Positions 37,545 to 49,636 of a stretch of 64,000 nucleotides of DNA are shown one piece after another. The notes beneath the pieces were generated by a model, which did not search any database, was not told where the DNA came from, and saw nothing but the letters and a program-made list of their open reading frames with translations. Numbering within the stretch: the stretch's first letter is position 1; each line of letters begins with the position of its first letter. The DNA is from Macrotrachela quadricornifera (lineage: Eukaryota > Rotifera > Eurotatoria > Philodinida > Philodinidae): assembly GCA_022393335.1 (NCBI GenBank), contig JAJEKB010020480.1:352681-416680 (forward strand). Direction: 5' to 3'. A program made the translations under genes and the position numbers.

Positions 37545-38394
37545 ATGTTTGTCAGTATTACTATTCTTGCTATTGTTCTTGGTTGTGTTCATTCACAAAC
37601 TGAACTTACCTTACCACCATTACCATATGAATATAATGCACTTGAACCAGTTCTTTCGGAAAAATTAATGCGATTACATCATGATAAACATTTTAATACA
37701 TATACAAATCAAACAAATGTTGCACTTAAAGCAATGTCTACTGATACAAGATTTGGTGATAAACTAAAAGATATTGCTAAATTACCAATTGAAGATATTT
37801 TAGCACAATTACAAAATTTACCAGAAATATATCATATTGGTTTAAGACATCATGGTGGAGGTTATGTTAATCATAAACTTTTTTTTTCAATCTTAAAAGC
37901 ACCAACAGCTACAGCTAATGAAAATAAACCAACTGGTGTATTACTTGAAGCTATTGAAAAAAGTTTTGGTTCATTTGATAAATTTAAAGAATTATTTACT
38001 GCTACAGCAGTTAATCTTTTTGGTTCTGGTTGGGTTTGGCTTTATATTGATGCTGGATCAAAACAACTTGTTCTTAATTATACAACTAATCAAGATAATC
38101 CGTAATTAATTAAAAAAAAATTTATATTAAAGAATTACACTTTTTTTTAAATTTATTTTAGAATTATGTTCGATAAAAATCATATTGTCATTTTTGGTAT
38201 TGATCTTTGGGAACATGGTTTGTATAAAAATTTTCATTAAATATATGTATTATTTTGTTTTTCTTTTGTTAGCTTATTATCCAGTTTATGAAAATCGTCG
38301 TAATGAATATGTTGACAATTTCTGGCGTATTATTAATTGGCCTTTTGTTACTCAACTTTATACTGAAGGACGAGCCAAACGAAGCGAACTTTAA
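37545..38394 (+). CDS. Manganese superoxide dismutase with secretory signal
   Basis: Three exons (37545-38101, 38162-38217, 38273-38394) encode 244 aa. It dismutates superoxide to oxygen and hydrogen peroxide. Metal ligands of the Fe/Mn-SOD family are all present: His45 (in LHHDKHFNTY), His110 (GGGYVNHKLFF), Asp200 and His204 (GIDLWEHAYY). His49 and Tyr53 match the conserved second-sphere positions, and the NQD before the last block carries the C-terminal-half Gln typical of the Mn form. The N-terminus MFVSITILAIVLGCVHSQ is a hydrophobic signal peptide with a likely cut after Ser17, not an Arg-rich mitochondrial presequence, so an extracellular or secretory-pathway enzyme is inferred. Position 57-59 (NVA) and other substitutions are conservative. 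An ordinary mitochondrial paralogue is expected elsewhere in the genome. Confidence 0.92.
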
Positions 38395-41300
38395 AATAAC
38401 AAACATTTTTAATCATATAAAATGTCTGCTATTTACCAGTGATTTTTAGATTTTGTTTTTTACATATATTTATTTGTTTGGATATTTCCGAAAATAAAAA
38501 AAAAACAAAAGATAAAATATTTTATTTTATTTCAAATCATGGAAAAATCAATGCTATCATTGTATGTTGATCATCATTAAGTTCTCAACGAGAAAATACT
38601 TAAAAAATCTTGAATAATATACAGACAATGAGTTTAAGTGAAATGTCTTCATTACGAATGCCAAAATATTCCTTTCCCTTTGATGATTTAGATTATATAT
38701 CTATTAAACGTTTACACGTTTGGTCAAATGCATATTTTTTATGCAGATTGAGAAATTCTTTTGATCTGGATCGCTGTTATACGTATGAAATGTTAACACT
38801 GATATCATGAATACAAAATTCAATCAAACTGAATATCAATTTAACAGTTTAATGCCAATGTTAGTTAAAAAGACTCATCTGATGTGTTTACATATTAATA
38901 AGGAATGGAAGATATAAAATGATGATGTAAAGAAATCTTTTAACTGTAAAAAAAAGGAAAGCTCTATAATTCATGTTATAGCATGGTTGAACATAGATAG
39001 AAATTTTTATGTCTGTGAAAGCAATATTTTTTCCTTCAAATACCATCTGAATAATTACCTAATATCTTAAGACAATCATGGTTTCTAACTTATTGTCAAT
39101 GAACCAGTATCAATAATTGTCATCAGAATTGTTCTATTCATTGTAGATCGTTTCTTTCAAAAATCTCTTGATTAAATAATTGTTTCCCATACTCTCATTA
39201 TATTTGTAAACATAGATAAAATTTTAAAGTTTGTTTATATCTTTGTGTCTGAAATTGATTGTCTTCATTTCTCAACATATGTTTTGAGTTTGTATACCAT
39301 TATAAAATACGTAAATTCAAAGACAACTATTCTAATACTAATATAGTCATATGATTAACTTCCTATTAGTATATTATTTGTCATGATTAGATGACTCCAT
39401 AATCTGTTTTTGTTTTTCATGATAATCGATAATGTATTGAAGCAAAATCATCATTTCCTCATATATTTTTTTTTATTATATGTCGATTTGTGCAATGAAA
39501 GAATAAACAAAAAAAAAGTATGCGTTTACTTTTCTTTTCTATCCACGCTGACTTGTAGATAGCATGTGCTTTCTTTTTTGTATTGCTATACCATCATATA
39601 TAAGTTAATAGGAAGTTTATATAAAAAAACAAGTATCTTACTGTCTGTAAGTTACAGACAAAGTAAAAGAAATTGTACAATGTGCACACCATAAAAAATA
39701 GTACATTCTTCGTCATATTTTTAAGTGATATGGAGATTAGGTGTTGATATATTTTGCTGAGTAAGAAGTCCACGAAGCATGTGACGCATCTCTAAAGAGC
39801 AGTTTTTTAAAATTTTTTTTAAATAAAAGAATAATTTGTTGTATTAATTATTTTGAAAGACTCGAAAATAAAACTTTGTTGTTGATGTTCATTTTTATTT
39901 TAAGGTTATTACTATTTCATATATAGAAAGCATAATTATAGATGCCATCGGATATGTGATCGACTTTACTTTCACATCAGTTTTCTTAGCAAAACGTCTT
40001 GACAACATCCATGGTTGATTTTATTACTAATAAATTGCTTTTCAATTCTAAAATAAAAATTCTTTAAAATTTATCAATTCTTCACAATCAATGTCTTCGA
40101 TCTAAAAGTATTTGATCCAGAAAAACTCCTTCTGAATTGACAAGTTCAATGTTGTCACAATCGTAATTATATCGAATACAACGATTAACACCTGCTTCAA
40201 TGATAGATATCAAGCAATCTTGAATAATTTACAAACGAATAATTATACATTAGTTACAGATATCTTTCAATAACCATTCAAATATACATCTCTGAATTTT
40301 ATAAAAGACTCTCTCAGTAAGGATGTTAGCGATAAATCTTTCCAACTAAAGTAATAGTTTTAAGATGAAAAAGTTCAATGTTTATTCATCACTCAACGTT
40401 TATACATAAACAAACACACACGCACACAAAAGGAAGAAAAACAAAGGTAGTATAAATATAAAAGATAAAGAAAAGATAGAGAGCGTAAAGCTGAAAGAAG
40501 GAGAATTATGATTACATTTCTCCTGCTTCGATCTGAATGGGTATAACAAAGAAGATAACGTCAAGCATCTTCTTTAGTTTTCGAGAAGAAAAACATTAAG
40601 AAAATATAGACGTCAGGTACTAGACATACACGAGAAAAACAATGACAAAGAAGAAAAAAGATAATTTTTTGGTAGTGTTGAATAACATTGAAGAAATTTA
40701 TCTCTTGATTATAAAATATTATTAAGTATGTTACTAAATAGTTATGATTAATTAAATAAAACAAAATTAAAATTCATTTCTTGACTATTGAATAATTCGA
40801 ACTTCATTTTGTTATGTTGATTGTTACATTTGTATTTTTCATATACAAATCCTTGTTTAAAAATAAAAACATGGTATACCCACAGGATAACAACAAGGAT
40901 ACATTGGTACTAGTGGAACGTAAACAGGATATAAATTAACGAAGCTTACAAACATTTTTGAGTTTGTTGGTGAGTGTATTCAACGATCGATTGCACAAAA
41001 TAGATGAAAGTCGTTATATTGCTCTAATGCTCGTTTTTCTCACTCCTTAAATACTTTATGTTTTGGTTTTTTCCAAGCATTGTTTTTCGCAACTTGCAAT
41101 CATATCTACAAAGCATGACTATTTTTATCTATACGAATTATACTTCAAAAAAAAAACAGAATAGAAACAATTGATCTCATCATAACTATTACAAAATCAT
41201 AATAGATGACTTTGACGTTGATCATTACTGCACAAAATTTCTAAATGGATGGATTTTTCCAAGGAGCATATTTCTTTTTTAATGGCGTCATAAGCTTTCA

Positions 41301-41410
41301 TGAGAAAAAATTAACAAGTGCGTTAGTGGCTTATTATTGGATTTTTCTTATTCATTTTAGTGTCATTAATCACGACTGACATAGACATTGAAAATCGACA
41401 TCTCATATTA
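38395..41410. other. Intergenic, no confident gene
   Basis: AT-rich. The plus frame 38610-38810 has an ATG at about 38628 and reads MSLSEMSSLRMPKYSFPFDD, but no family is recognised and it lacks neighbours in frame. The minus frame 40561-40764 is also unrecognised. An AC/CACA tract lies near 40408-40428. Confidence 0.4.
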
Positions 41411-42620
41411 GGTTGACAAGAAAGTTTTGTAGTTTTTTTAAATTGTTATAGAACGTTCGAGAATGTTCTGAAAGTTTCCATATTAACGATATATAAAGGG
41501 AGTGTGAATATCTATCGATATGAATGTCGTTCGTAAAACAGAAATAAATCTGTCTTGAAGAGAGATTCGAATGCCTTCACTTCATGAGTGCCTTCTGGGC
41601 CATAAAGCAATGAGAGCCACGAACAACATACACAGGACAATGCACCAAGATATTATCTCCACACATACAGCGCAGCATTTAGTTCAATCGGTTCAACAAT
41701 GAGAATTTTGAATTGGATGATTCATGTCGCTCTGGAAGACCGATCGACATAAATTGGAACCGACTAAAACAGTTCATTGAAGACGATCTTCGGTTGACGG
41801 CACGCTGTTTAGCAGAACAACTCGGATCCTCTCATACCATGGTAGAAACGTATCTGAACAAGTTAGGAAAGATGTGGAAATATGGGGTTTGGTTACCCTA
41901 TGAATTATCAGCTCATCAGCTTCAATACCGACTTGATGATTGTATGGATTTACCGATATCTCATCGTAAGTAAGAATGGCTTCGCAACCTCATTACTGGT
42001 GATGAAAAGTGGGTGCTGTATATTGATTATACACGCAAGCACCAATGGCTTAGCGTTAATGAAACGGGTACAGTGACACTGAAAAATGATCTCCATCCGA
42101 AGAAGATGATGTTAAAAGTCTGGTGAGGTGTTAAAGAGATTATCTATTGGAAGCTACTAGCGAATGGATGTACCGTCACCACCGATCTCTACTATCAGCA
42201 ATTGGATCGTGTTGCACAAAACCTCAAGGGCAGACAAGATCGGGCTTACTTTTTACATGATAATGCAAGGTCCCATGTTGTAAATCAACCTACGAAAAAT
42301 TATTGACGCTAGAATGGGTCACTATTCCTCACTCGCCTTACTCTCCGAACTTGGCTCCTAATAACGATCACTTGTTTCGACTTTTCTCCAATTATCTGCA
42401 TGGGAAAAAGTTCAATGACAAAAGCAACTTCAAAACGGACTTAACTGAGTTTTTTAGTCAAAATTCTCTGGACTTTTACGAACGCGGGATCTTTTCTCTG
42501 CCAGAGTGTTGACACCAGGTTATAGATAGCGATGGAATATATGTCAGTGAAAACTAGTTTGAAGCTTGAAAAAAAAGAAATAAAAATTAAAAAAAAAACG
42601 ATAGAACTTTCTTGCCAACA
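41411..42620 (+). mobile_element. Inactive mariner element with both ends
   Basis: A 1210-bp element flanked by TA (41409-41410 and 42621-42622). Terminal inverted repeats: GGTTGACAAGAAAGTTTTGT at the left, and TGTTGGCAAGAAAGTTCT reading in from the right. The size is normal for mariner (about 1.3 kb). The transposase remnant fills the interior, so this copy is dead but little deleted. Confidence 0.9.
41700..42556 (+). pseudogene. Mariner transposase pseudogene
   Basis: Reads in order: NFELDDSCRSGRP, a helix-turn-helix region LTARCLAEQLGSSHTMVETY, the first catalytic Asp in ITGDEKW, LYYQQLDRV, the second Asp in FLHDNARSHV, then HSPYSPNLAPNNDHLF and FYERGIFSLPECW. Mariner transposases use a DD34D triad to cut and paste at TA. 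Here the SPD position of the third block is SPN, so one catalytic acidic residue is gone. In-frame stops occur after LPISHRK and at the VWW motif (read VW then stop), and a frameshift lies near 42300. The N-terminal 40 or so codons are scrambled. Confidence 0.88.
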
Positions 42621-42622
42621 TA

Positions 42623-43785
42623 ATAAATTAATTGGAAAAAATATCTTGTATATCGTTTGCATCACATATTTCAAAGTATATAGTTTCACGTTTTTCAGTT
42701 TAACATAATTATTTTAAATATGTGTTGCACACTAGATTACATGAAATGAAACTTAAAACAATATACTATCTTATTATAAAAAAAGCAACTAAGTTATTTA
42801 AATTTTATAAGAGATATTAATATTAACTTTTCCGCCGGACTGTTAAAACACCTTCTATATCTGTTTGTAGGAAGCTAATTAACAAATAAAAAAAAATGAA
42901 TCATAAATTGTTATTAAATATTAATGAATGCCTTCGACTCAACCAAATAATGATGTTCAGTCATAAGAGATCCCTATTTTCATTAACGTATATTTTGTTA
43001 TTATATGAATATTGTACTATGTAGTATTATGCAGTCAGGCAAAATATGACCAGTTCTCGAACTACAAACAATTACTTTGTTATCAAAAGTAAATTAAAAT
43101 AACACGATTTACATTCGATGATAATCTGACTTTGAGTTGTTAACGTTACTATTTTTAATTGATTACAAAGATATCTGAATTTTAATTGATTAAAACAGAT
43201 TCATGGTCGTTTTTATACATGAACAAAATACTTTTCAAATCATGTAAACAATATATTAATTATTCCTGCACAAAGCATGATCATGACATATAAGTACTCA
43301 TCCTTGCCTGCACTCTCAATCATTACTTACGACTTCATCCTCCATCTTCACCTTCACCATTAAAAACTTTTGAGTGAAGGGAGATAGAGGATAAAAACAA
43401 ATCAGTACCGACGTTTTTTTTCAAAAGAGTTGCGTCCCACGGGACTGATGGGATAGGATTGTCCCATTTTACGTGGAGCTCTAGTGCTTCAGATATTTGA
43501 GGACTATAAAATTGAGAATCTATGTTGAAAATCTGTTAGCGTCAACAAATATTATTTTATGACGCTCACTTGTCCAGTACATATATACATATATGTACGT
43601 CTTTTTTCATTCCTGTCAAATAGATATATCGTTTTGTTGATCATCATGAGAACACGATGACCTTAGTATTCTTTATTGCGTCACTCTTTTTTTTGTTTTG
43701 TTATTACGTATTTGATTTTTCCCTTTTGATTTTCTTCTACGATCTTTTTTTCTCAATATATATATATTGTTCTTTGTTTCGTTTA
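42623..43785. other. Intergenic up to the assembly gap
   Basis: No gene. Near 43436-43476 there is a GTCCCACGGGAC / GGATTGTCCC inverted cluster resembling a transposon end. Only one copy is seen. Confidence 0.35.
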
Positions 43786-43795
43786 NNNNNNNNNN
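43786..43795. other. Assembly gap (10 N)
   Basis: Ten consecutive N. Such a fixed run normally marks a gap of unknown size, so distances and linkage across it are uncertain. Confidence 0.97.
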
Positions 43796-44078
43796 TTCAT
43801 AGCTCTACTATATTATCCCCATACGATTTTAAGAGCTAACAAAATCAGTTGTAACTATGTGTTGAATAAAATTCTAACACGTCTTACTTCTAAGTAACGA
43901 GCAAATTTTTTGACAAGTATTCAAGGTCTGTAAAATAGCCCGATATAGCTACTATAACTATTGTTTGACGACTTCAACGTGTTTTTTCCATTGAGTAGTA
44001 TTGTATTTTCTCTGTTAGAATCAGCATTTTATTTTTGGCAAACAATGTAGAAAATATCGTCGCATTGTTCCATCTATA

Positions 44079-44335
44079 CAGAATAGCTCAGAAATAACCT
44101 GGCATAAAGGATATTCTACAATAACTGATGATAAATTGTTCATGATACTTGTCATACTTCTGGTTTGTCTAATGAGCTGAAACTTTCAGCGGATAAAGAT
44201 ATTGAATAAGTATATATGTGTGATAAAAATTCCAGCTCTCTAGATCAATAAAAAGTATGAAAAATATCATGAACAATTTATATCATCAGTTATTATAGAA
44301 TATTCTTTTTGTCGGGTTATTTCTGGATCAACCTG
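44079..44335. mobile_element. 257-bp palindromic MITE with TA target sites
   Basis: Two arms of about 80 bp are inverted copies. The left begins CAGAATAGCTCAGAAATAACC, and the right, read inwards, begins CAGGTTGATCCAGAAATAACC. Both continue to AATAACTGATGATA and TTGTTCATGATA. TA flanks both ends, as for Tc1/mariner-derived MITEs. No coding capacity. Confidence 0.8.
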
Positions 44336-45071
44336 TATAATATCGTTAGAAGAACAAGAATGGAGTTGCAGCTACTTTTTATGCCAATATTTTTATTTGT
44401 TCTTTCTGCGCATCAATGATATGTAACCGTTGATGTCTTTATATCGACAGTATCTTGGATTAATTGTAGTGATCATTTTATATATTTTAATGAAACCACT
44501 TTGTTCAAATATCAAAGTTTTTTTAATACCAATCATCATATTCACATTCAAATATATACAATATTTCGTGCATCTTATTGTTATTCAATTTTTCTATCAT
44601 ATCACTTAAAGTAATCTTTTACTATTTGCTACAAGGCTCGTATATGACCAGGAACTGATGGAGCTAGAAGAAGCCTAGGAGAGTAAATAGGCCTTCCTTT
44701 TTAAGTAATGAATATTTCGTTCAATTTACTACATATGACAAGGAATATCTAGAAAAAAAGGCCATCACTCCATAAGAAAGAGCTATGGTTGAGGATCTTT
44801 ATTATCGTTGTCTTTATTAAGTATTATTGAATTCCACTTACGGACAAAACATCAACTGAAAAACTCTGACTCATGTCTAAAGGTTCTCTCATTAATATTA
44901 TATATTTCAAATATTCATGCACTTCAATTCATTGTATTTCAATATCTTTTTTGAAATATTACTAAAGGTACTCTTATAGAAGAAAATATACTACGTTATT
45001 TTTCTCAATTAAATATTAGTAAAAAGTTAGTATAATCAATATGAAAATATAATTAAGTTAATATATTCTAA
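44336..45071. other. Intergenic, no gene seen
   Basis: Mixed sequence with no recognisable frame or repeat. Confidence 0.4.
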
Positions 45072-45431
45072 GCAAATGAATTGTCAAGAGCAGATTCCGA
45101 ATCAAATAAGAAAACGGTATTAAACATCTATAAATCTTTGATAAGAACTGTCATCACATACAGATATCCTGCTATACCTACAGCCAACAATCGAATCTTA
45201 ACACGACTGCAGATAGTCCAAAACAAGGGTATACGTGGAGCCCTTAACTTCCCAGTTTATACGTCTGTCAAATCTATACATCGCATCATCAACAACCATA
45301 AAGTAAAAAACTATATACTCAACCTTCTCAATAGCGCTATCATAACAATAAAATCCATCACCACAACACTATGCTATTCGACTTTCTCAAAAACATTGTG
45401 TACAGCAGATACAGTCCATAATTCTTCATGA
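45072..45431 (+). pseudogene. Non-LTR retrotransposon fragment (after the reverse transcriptase)
   Basis: An open stretch with no start codon reads NIYKSLIRTVITYRYPAIPT, then LTRLQIVQNKGIRGALNFPV. This is the typical segment just downstream of the reverse-transcriptase core in Jockey-like elements (IYKTYIRPILTYG...L..LQ..QNK.LR). It lacks the catalytic domain and endonuclease, so it is a 5'-truncated or degraded copy. Confidence 0.65.
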
Positions 45432-46156
45432 CACTCGTTTACAAACCGAGTCATAGAACAGTAGTCATGCGTCTTATACTTCTCTCCTCTCCTACTCTTT
45501 TCCATTAACAGTCTTTATTGTTGTTTTATTTTCTAATGAAACAATATGCTTTGAATAGAAAAATAAGTAAATAAAAAAAAACATATATATTATCCTGGTG
45601 AAATGGTAAGGTACATATATGGACCATATTGTGCCGGAATCCTGGTCACCGGGGTATGTTCATTTGCCATCAGGTTAAATTATACCATCTTAAATTCGTC
45701 GTCCAATTGAGTATCTAAATATAAATGGAAAAAATATTTGATTAAAATTAATATATCTCACACTCTCATTATGATAATCATAAATAGCTGTTGCACCGGG
45801 ATAATCTGAACTCCAGAAACTGATCGAATTCAACATATAACGAATTCGTTCAATAATTGACCTAAATTAGTTAACAAAAACAGTTGATTATTTAGAAAAA
45901 AAATATGGCCTTACATTTTAATTGGTGGATTCTTGCTTCATCGAATATTAATTGGGTGAGAGTGAGGGCTTCAAAGAATATCAAAGGCGGCGATAATGAT
46001 GAGCGTGTGATTTTTCAACGAAATGAGAGCTAATCCTCTGGGAGTCCCTAGAGAGTTCCTGTGAACTCATCAAGAAGCCTTCAACTTTTCTCTTAACTTC
46101 CACAAGGAATCACGACAGAGATTCTCCGGGAATTTAGTGGGTGAGAAGTCGACTAA
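45432..46156. other. Unclassified repeat-like DNA
   Basis: Contains a GC-richer block at 45596-45680 (CCTGGTGAAATGG ... GCCGGAATCCTGGTCACCGG) with imperfect inverted symmetry. It was not matched to any named family. No gene. Confidence 0.3.
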
Positions 46157-47109
46157 TCTACGTGTAAAAAGTCTTGGTACAAAAATTTTGTTCGATTTTC
46201 GACCGCTTATAGGTTGCAGGAGAGAATCAAAAGTAGTCAGCTAGAAAGAGAGTTTCATGCTCTATCTAAGTATATAATCAGAATTTTATTCTGACTTGAA
46301 CTTGATTCATTAAGAGCAAATATTTGATGGAGGTGAAAAACGACGTTTGCACAGAATATTTTATGTAGTCCATTTTTGTATTTTGATTGAAAGTGCATCA
46401 GTTCAAATTAGAGGAAAGCCTTTTTTAGACCAGCTTACAGAAGGAAGCTTGATCTACAAAATGCTTGATTTACTTTGCTTCTAACATATCATTGCAAACC
46501 ATAAGAATTTATTGTGCTTTAAATATCGCAATAGCGATAAAAAGATTGTTTTGAGAAATGTTATCTTATGTAAAGAGTAGCATTCTGAAAAATGCTTGTA
46601 ACTTTTGATTCTTTCAAGTTCTGGTGTATTGCAATTCATAATGTGCCAGGATATTAAATTCTCTTCAACTAAAGGAAGTGAAAACTATCCCATAATACAT
46701 TTCAAAAAAAAATTACGAATGGGACAAGAAAAACGCATTTTGCGTGTTGAAAGTGACAGTTTTGTTTAATCAGAGCAAAATTCTAAAGGTATATTTAGCA
46801 AGACCATCAAATACTAATTCTAACCGACTACTCTCGAATCTTTTCGATTATATTTAAATGACCGAAAAATCAGCAAACATACTTATCAATACTTTTGAAA
46901 CTAGTGTTTTGTACAAACGTCGTTTTTCACCCCCAGCAAATATTTGCTCTTAATGAATCAAGTTCAAGTTAGAATAAAATTCTAATTATATGCTTAGACA
47001 GAGCATGAAATTCTCTTTCTAGCTGACTATTTTTGATTCTCTCCTGTAACCTATAAGCGGTAGAAAATCGAACAAAATTTTTCTACCAAGACTTTTTACA
47101 CGTGGGTTA
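46157..47109. mobile_element. Long-TIR element, about 950 bp
   Basis: About 195 bp at 46160-46355 returns as its reverse complement at 46913-47105. Both arms begin ACGTGTAAAAAGTCTTGGTA and end ACGACGTTTG. The central roughly 550 bp is unique and has no long frame. Arms diverge by only a few percent to about 10 percent by eye. The class is not assigned (foldback or non-autonomous DNA transposon). Confidence 0.75.
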
Positions 47110-48005
47110 GAGTTACTTATGTTGTATATACATATTCATTTTTTCTTATATTGAGCAAAGAATGCAAAGGAAAGACAAAATTGTGTAGTGCAACATGATA
47201 AAAAAGGGTAGGCATGAAAGGCATTCATCCATACACAACATATCATTATGTGCATGAAATAGCACGGTTCGTTGATTCACCTACACAAATAATACTTGGC
47301 AAGAGCCAAATAACCTTATTGAATAAAAAGATGCGAAGTAGCATGCTTTCTACATATACAAAAACAACTTCAATACACTTTAGCATTAATTTACATCGTA
47401 AGTATAAGGGGTGTTCCAGAACTCTTGAAACGAAGGTAAAAAGAAACGGGGGCGGGATGATTCATAAATCGGCCCTAGATGAAAATCGCAGTGCAAACCA
47501 TTTCTTTTTTCAAAATTTATACGTTTATTTTAATATTAAACCAGCTTTAACGCTTACAGACGATTTTACCAAAACATTTTCTACTAAATTCGATAAAATA
47601 TGTCACTAAGCTCATCGCAGTAAATCTATCCTAAGATTAGTGTCATACAGCATCACCGATCGTCGCTTTATTCTAATTAAAAATTTTCATTATTTCAGCA
47701 TAGGTATAACTCACTGAGATCTACAGTATCATATTAATATGTACAGGAAAATAGACTGTCCTCAATCTTTTCTAATGACTACACGGTCGAAACTCTGTAA
47801 GTAATATATAGGGTTGGATAGGTCTGTCTGGATGATGTTCGTTATTATCAACAGAACCGGCGTCACTTTTTAGCGTAGATAGGACTCACTGAGATCTAGA
47901 AATGTATATTAATAAGTGTAGAAAAATGTGGTGTACTCGATTTTTTCGAAAGAGCATAGTGCTCGTATACTATAAGTCCTGAAAGTAAGGAGAAAAGCTC
48001 ATAAA

Positions 48006-48448
48006 GGATGCCGAACATAACTCATTGCTCCATTGTTCCCATCGATAGCGATTTCTTTGTCTTTTATTTGATCATCACTAATTGTAGTCTCGAGGGATTG
48101 TTTAACACTTGATAATGCATTTATTGACACATGATTGGCGGAGTGATCGTCTATTATTTCATTGTCACTCAACGTTACATCTGCTGACTGTTATCTAACG
48201 TTCACGTCGACCAACGATTCATCATCATTCTCCGCTTGATTGTTATTGAGGTCAATACTTGTATTCATGGTTTGATGACTATGGTCGAGTGTCGTCAGAA
48301 TATCGCAAAGATCCAATAGGAGTTTGTGTTTATTATACGTCAAACGACACTTACGGAAAATATAATCATATTTCGAGAGAAGAGATAGAGACAGAAGAAT
48401 GACAGCCAAAAGCTGAATACATTTGTGAATCACAAGGAGGTCCATCAT
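48006..48448 (-). pseudogene. Small membrane-protein-like frame inside the nested element
   Basis: The minus-strand frame starts with ATG at 48448. It gives 85 aa with a hydrophobic N-terminal helix (MDLLVIHKCIQLLAVILLSL) and an acidic, Asn-rich end (NNNQAENDDESLVDVNVR). After its stop an adjacent frame goes on without interruption for about 60 residues (ADVTLSDNEIIDDHSANHV onward), so one frameshift probably split a longer protein. No family recognised. Confidence 0.35.
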
Positions 48449-48917
48449 TTAGAGTATTCTAATAACTACAAGAAAGGTTGAGAGAACATTTCTTCGAATT
48501 TGGTTTTTGTAAAATTAAAAAATAATCTACTGCGCAAACTATCTTTGCTTTCTAACATCTCCATGTCCTTTTCACTCTATTTCAACATCTCTCACTATTG
48601 GTCTTTCCATCTTTGTCCATCGTCTACACCCTCTTGTTCCTTTCTTAGCCTAATTGAAAGCGCAACTCAAACGATCCATCTATCACTTTCATCTTTCTTT
48701 TCCACTTCATTGAGAATATCTGAATAGCATCCTCTCATACATACCAAATACAACGCATGCATCCACTTTTTTATGCAACACACAATTTATGCTTTCTTTC
48801 CTCACATCTTCTACCAATTTTCAACAACTTGACATATCAACTAAATACCCTTCCAAAATAGAAGGTCATCAGATATTAAAAAGCTACCCTCCATAGAAGG
48901 CTACTTCACAGCGAACA

Positions 48918-49160
48918 TTTTCGATAAAACGTCCTATACGGATGCGGCAGCTTTTCATGAAAAACGGTACGTTAGGCAAAACCACAATACAGGACCATGG
49001 CCTTATATTTTGGGGAGAAGTGTACATCATTACAAAAAAGATTTCGAAGAGGATCATCAAACGAAAGAATTTTTTAGACAGCTCTACTTTTTTCTATTCG
49101 AATCCATTCGAACACTGCACCTTTTCCCGACACATCTTAACATGGTATTGTCAATTTTTG
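48918..49160 (+). pseudogene. Unknown protein-like stretch inside the nested element
   Basis: Plus-strand translation around 48918-49160 gives KTSYTDAAAFHEKRYVRQNH, then PWPYILGRSVHHYKKDFEED and HQTKEFFRQLYFF. The composition (aromatics, charged helices, few low-complexity runs) looks coding, unlike the AT background. There is no start in frame and no family match. It is too short to interpret. Confidence 0.25.
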
Positions 49161-49636
49161 CCAGCCCTATCTACACACAGACCTATCCAACCATATATAT
49201 TGCTTACAGAGTTTCGATCGTGTAGTCTTTAGAAAAGATTGAGGGTAGCCTATTTTTCTATACATATTAATATGATACTGTAGATCTCAGTGAGTTATAC
49301 CTATGCTGAAATAATGAAAATTTTTAATTAGAATAAAGTGACGATTGGTGATCCTGCACGACACTAATCTTAGGATAAATTTATTGTGATGAGCCTAGTG
49401 ACCTATTTTATTGAATTTAATAGAAAAATGTTTTGGTAAAATCGTCTGTAAGGATTAAAGCTGGTTTAATATTAAGATAGACGCATAAATTTTGAAAACA
49501 GAAGTGGTTTGCGTTGTGGTTTTCTTTTAGGGGCGATTTGTGGATCAATCCACCTCCATCCTTTCTCTTTTTCTTGTTTACTGAAAGCGAATCGTCTTGA
49601 AACTTTTACAGACTGTTGGCCATAACTACTACTATA

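Larger units (their letters stand above)
47445..49574. mobile_element. Nested long-TIR element of about 2.1 kb with possible cargo
   Basis: Arms of about 390 bp: 47445-47832 returns inverted at 49170-49570. Shared blocks include AAATTTATACGTTTATTTTA / AAATTTATGCGTCTATCTTA, ATTAAACCAGCTTTAA, TCACTGAGATCTACAGTATC and GAAACTCTGTAAG. It sits inside the left arm of the Tc1-like element. The exact ends are uncertain by about 10 bases. The 1.3-kb centre has non-transposase coding traces (see separate entries). Confidence 0.75.

Noticed and set aside
45596..45690. Possible small ribozyme or structured RNA in a GC-richer block with inverted symmetry
   Set aside because: The conserved hammerhead core (CUGANGA with GAAA and paired stems) and an HDV-like pairing could not be fitted.
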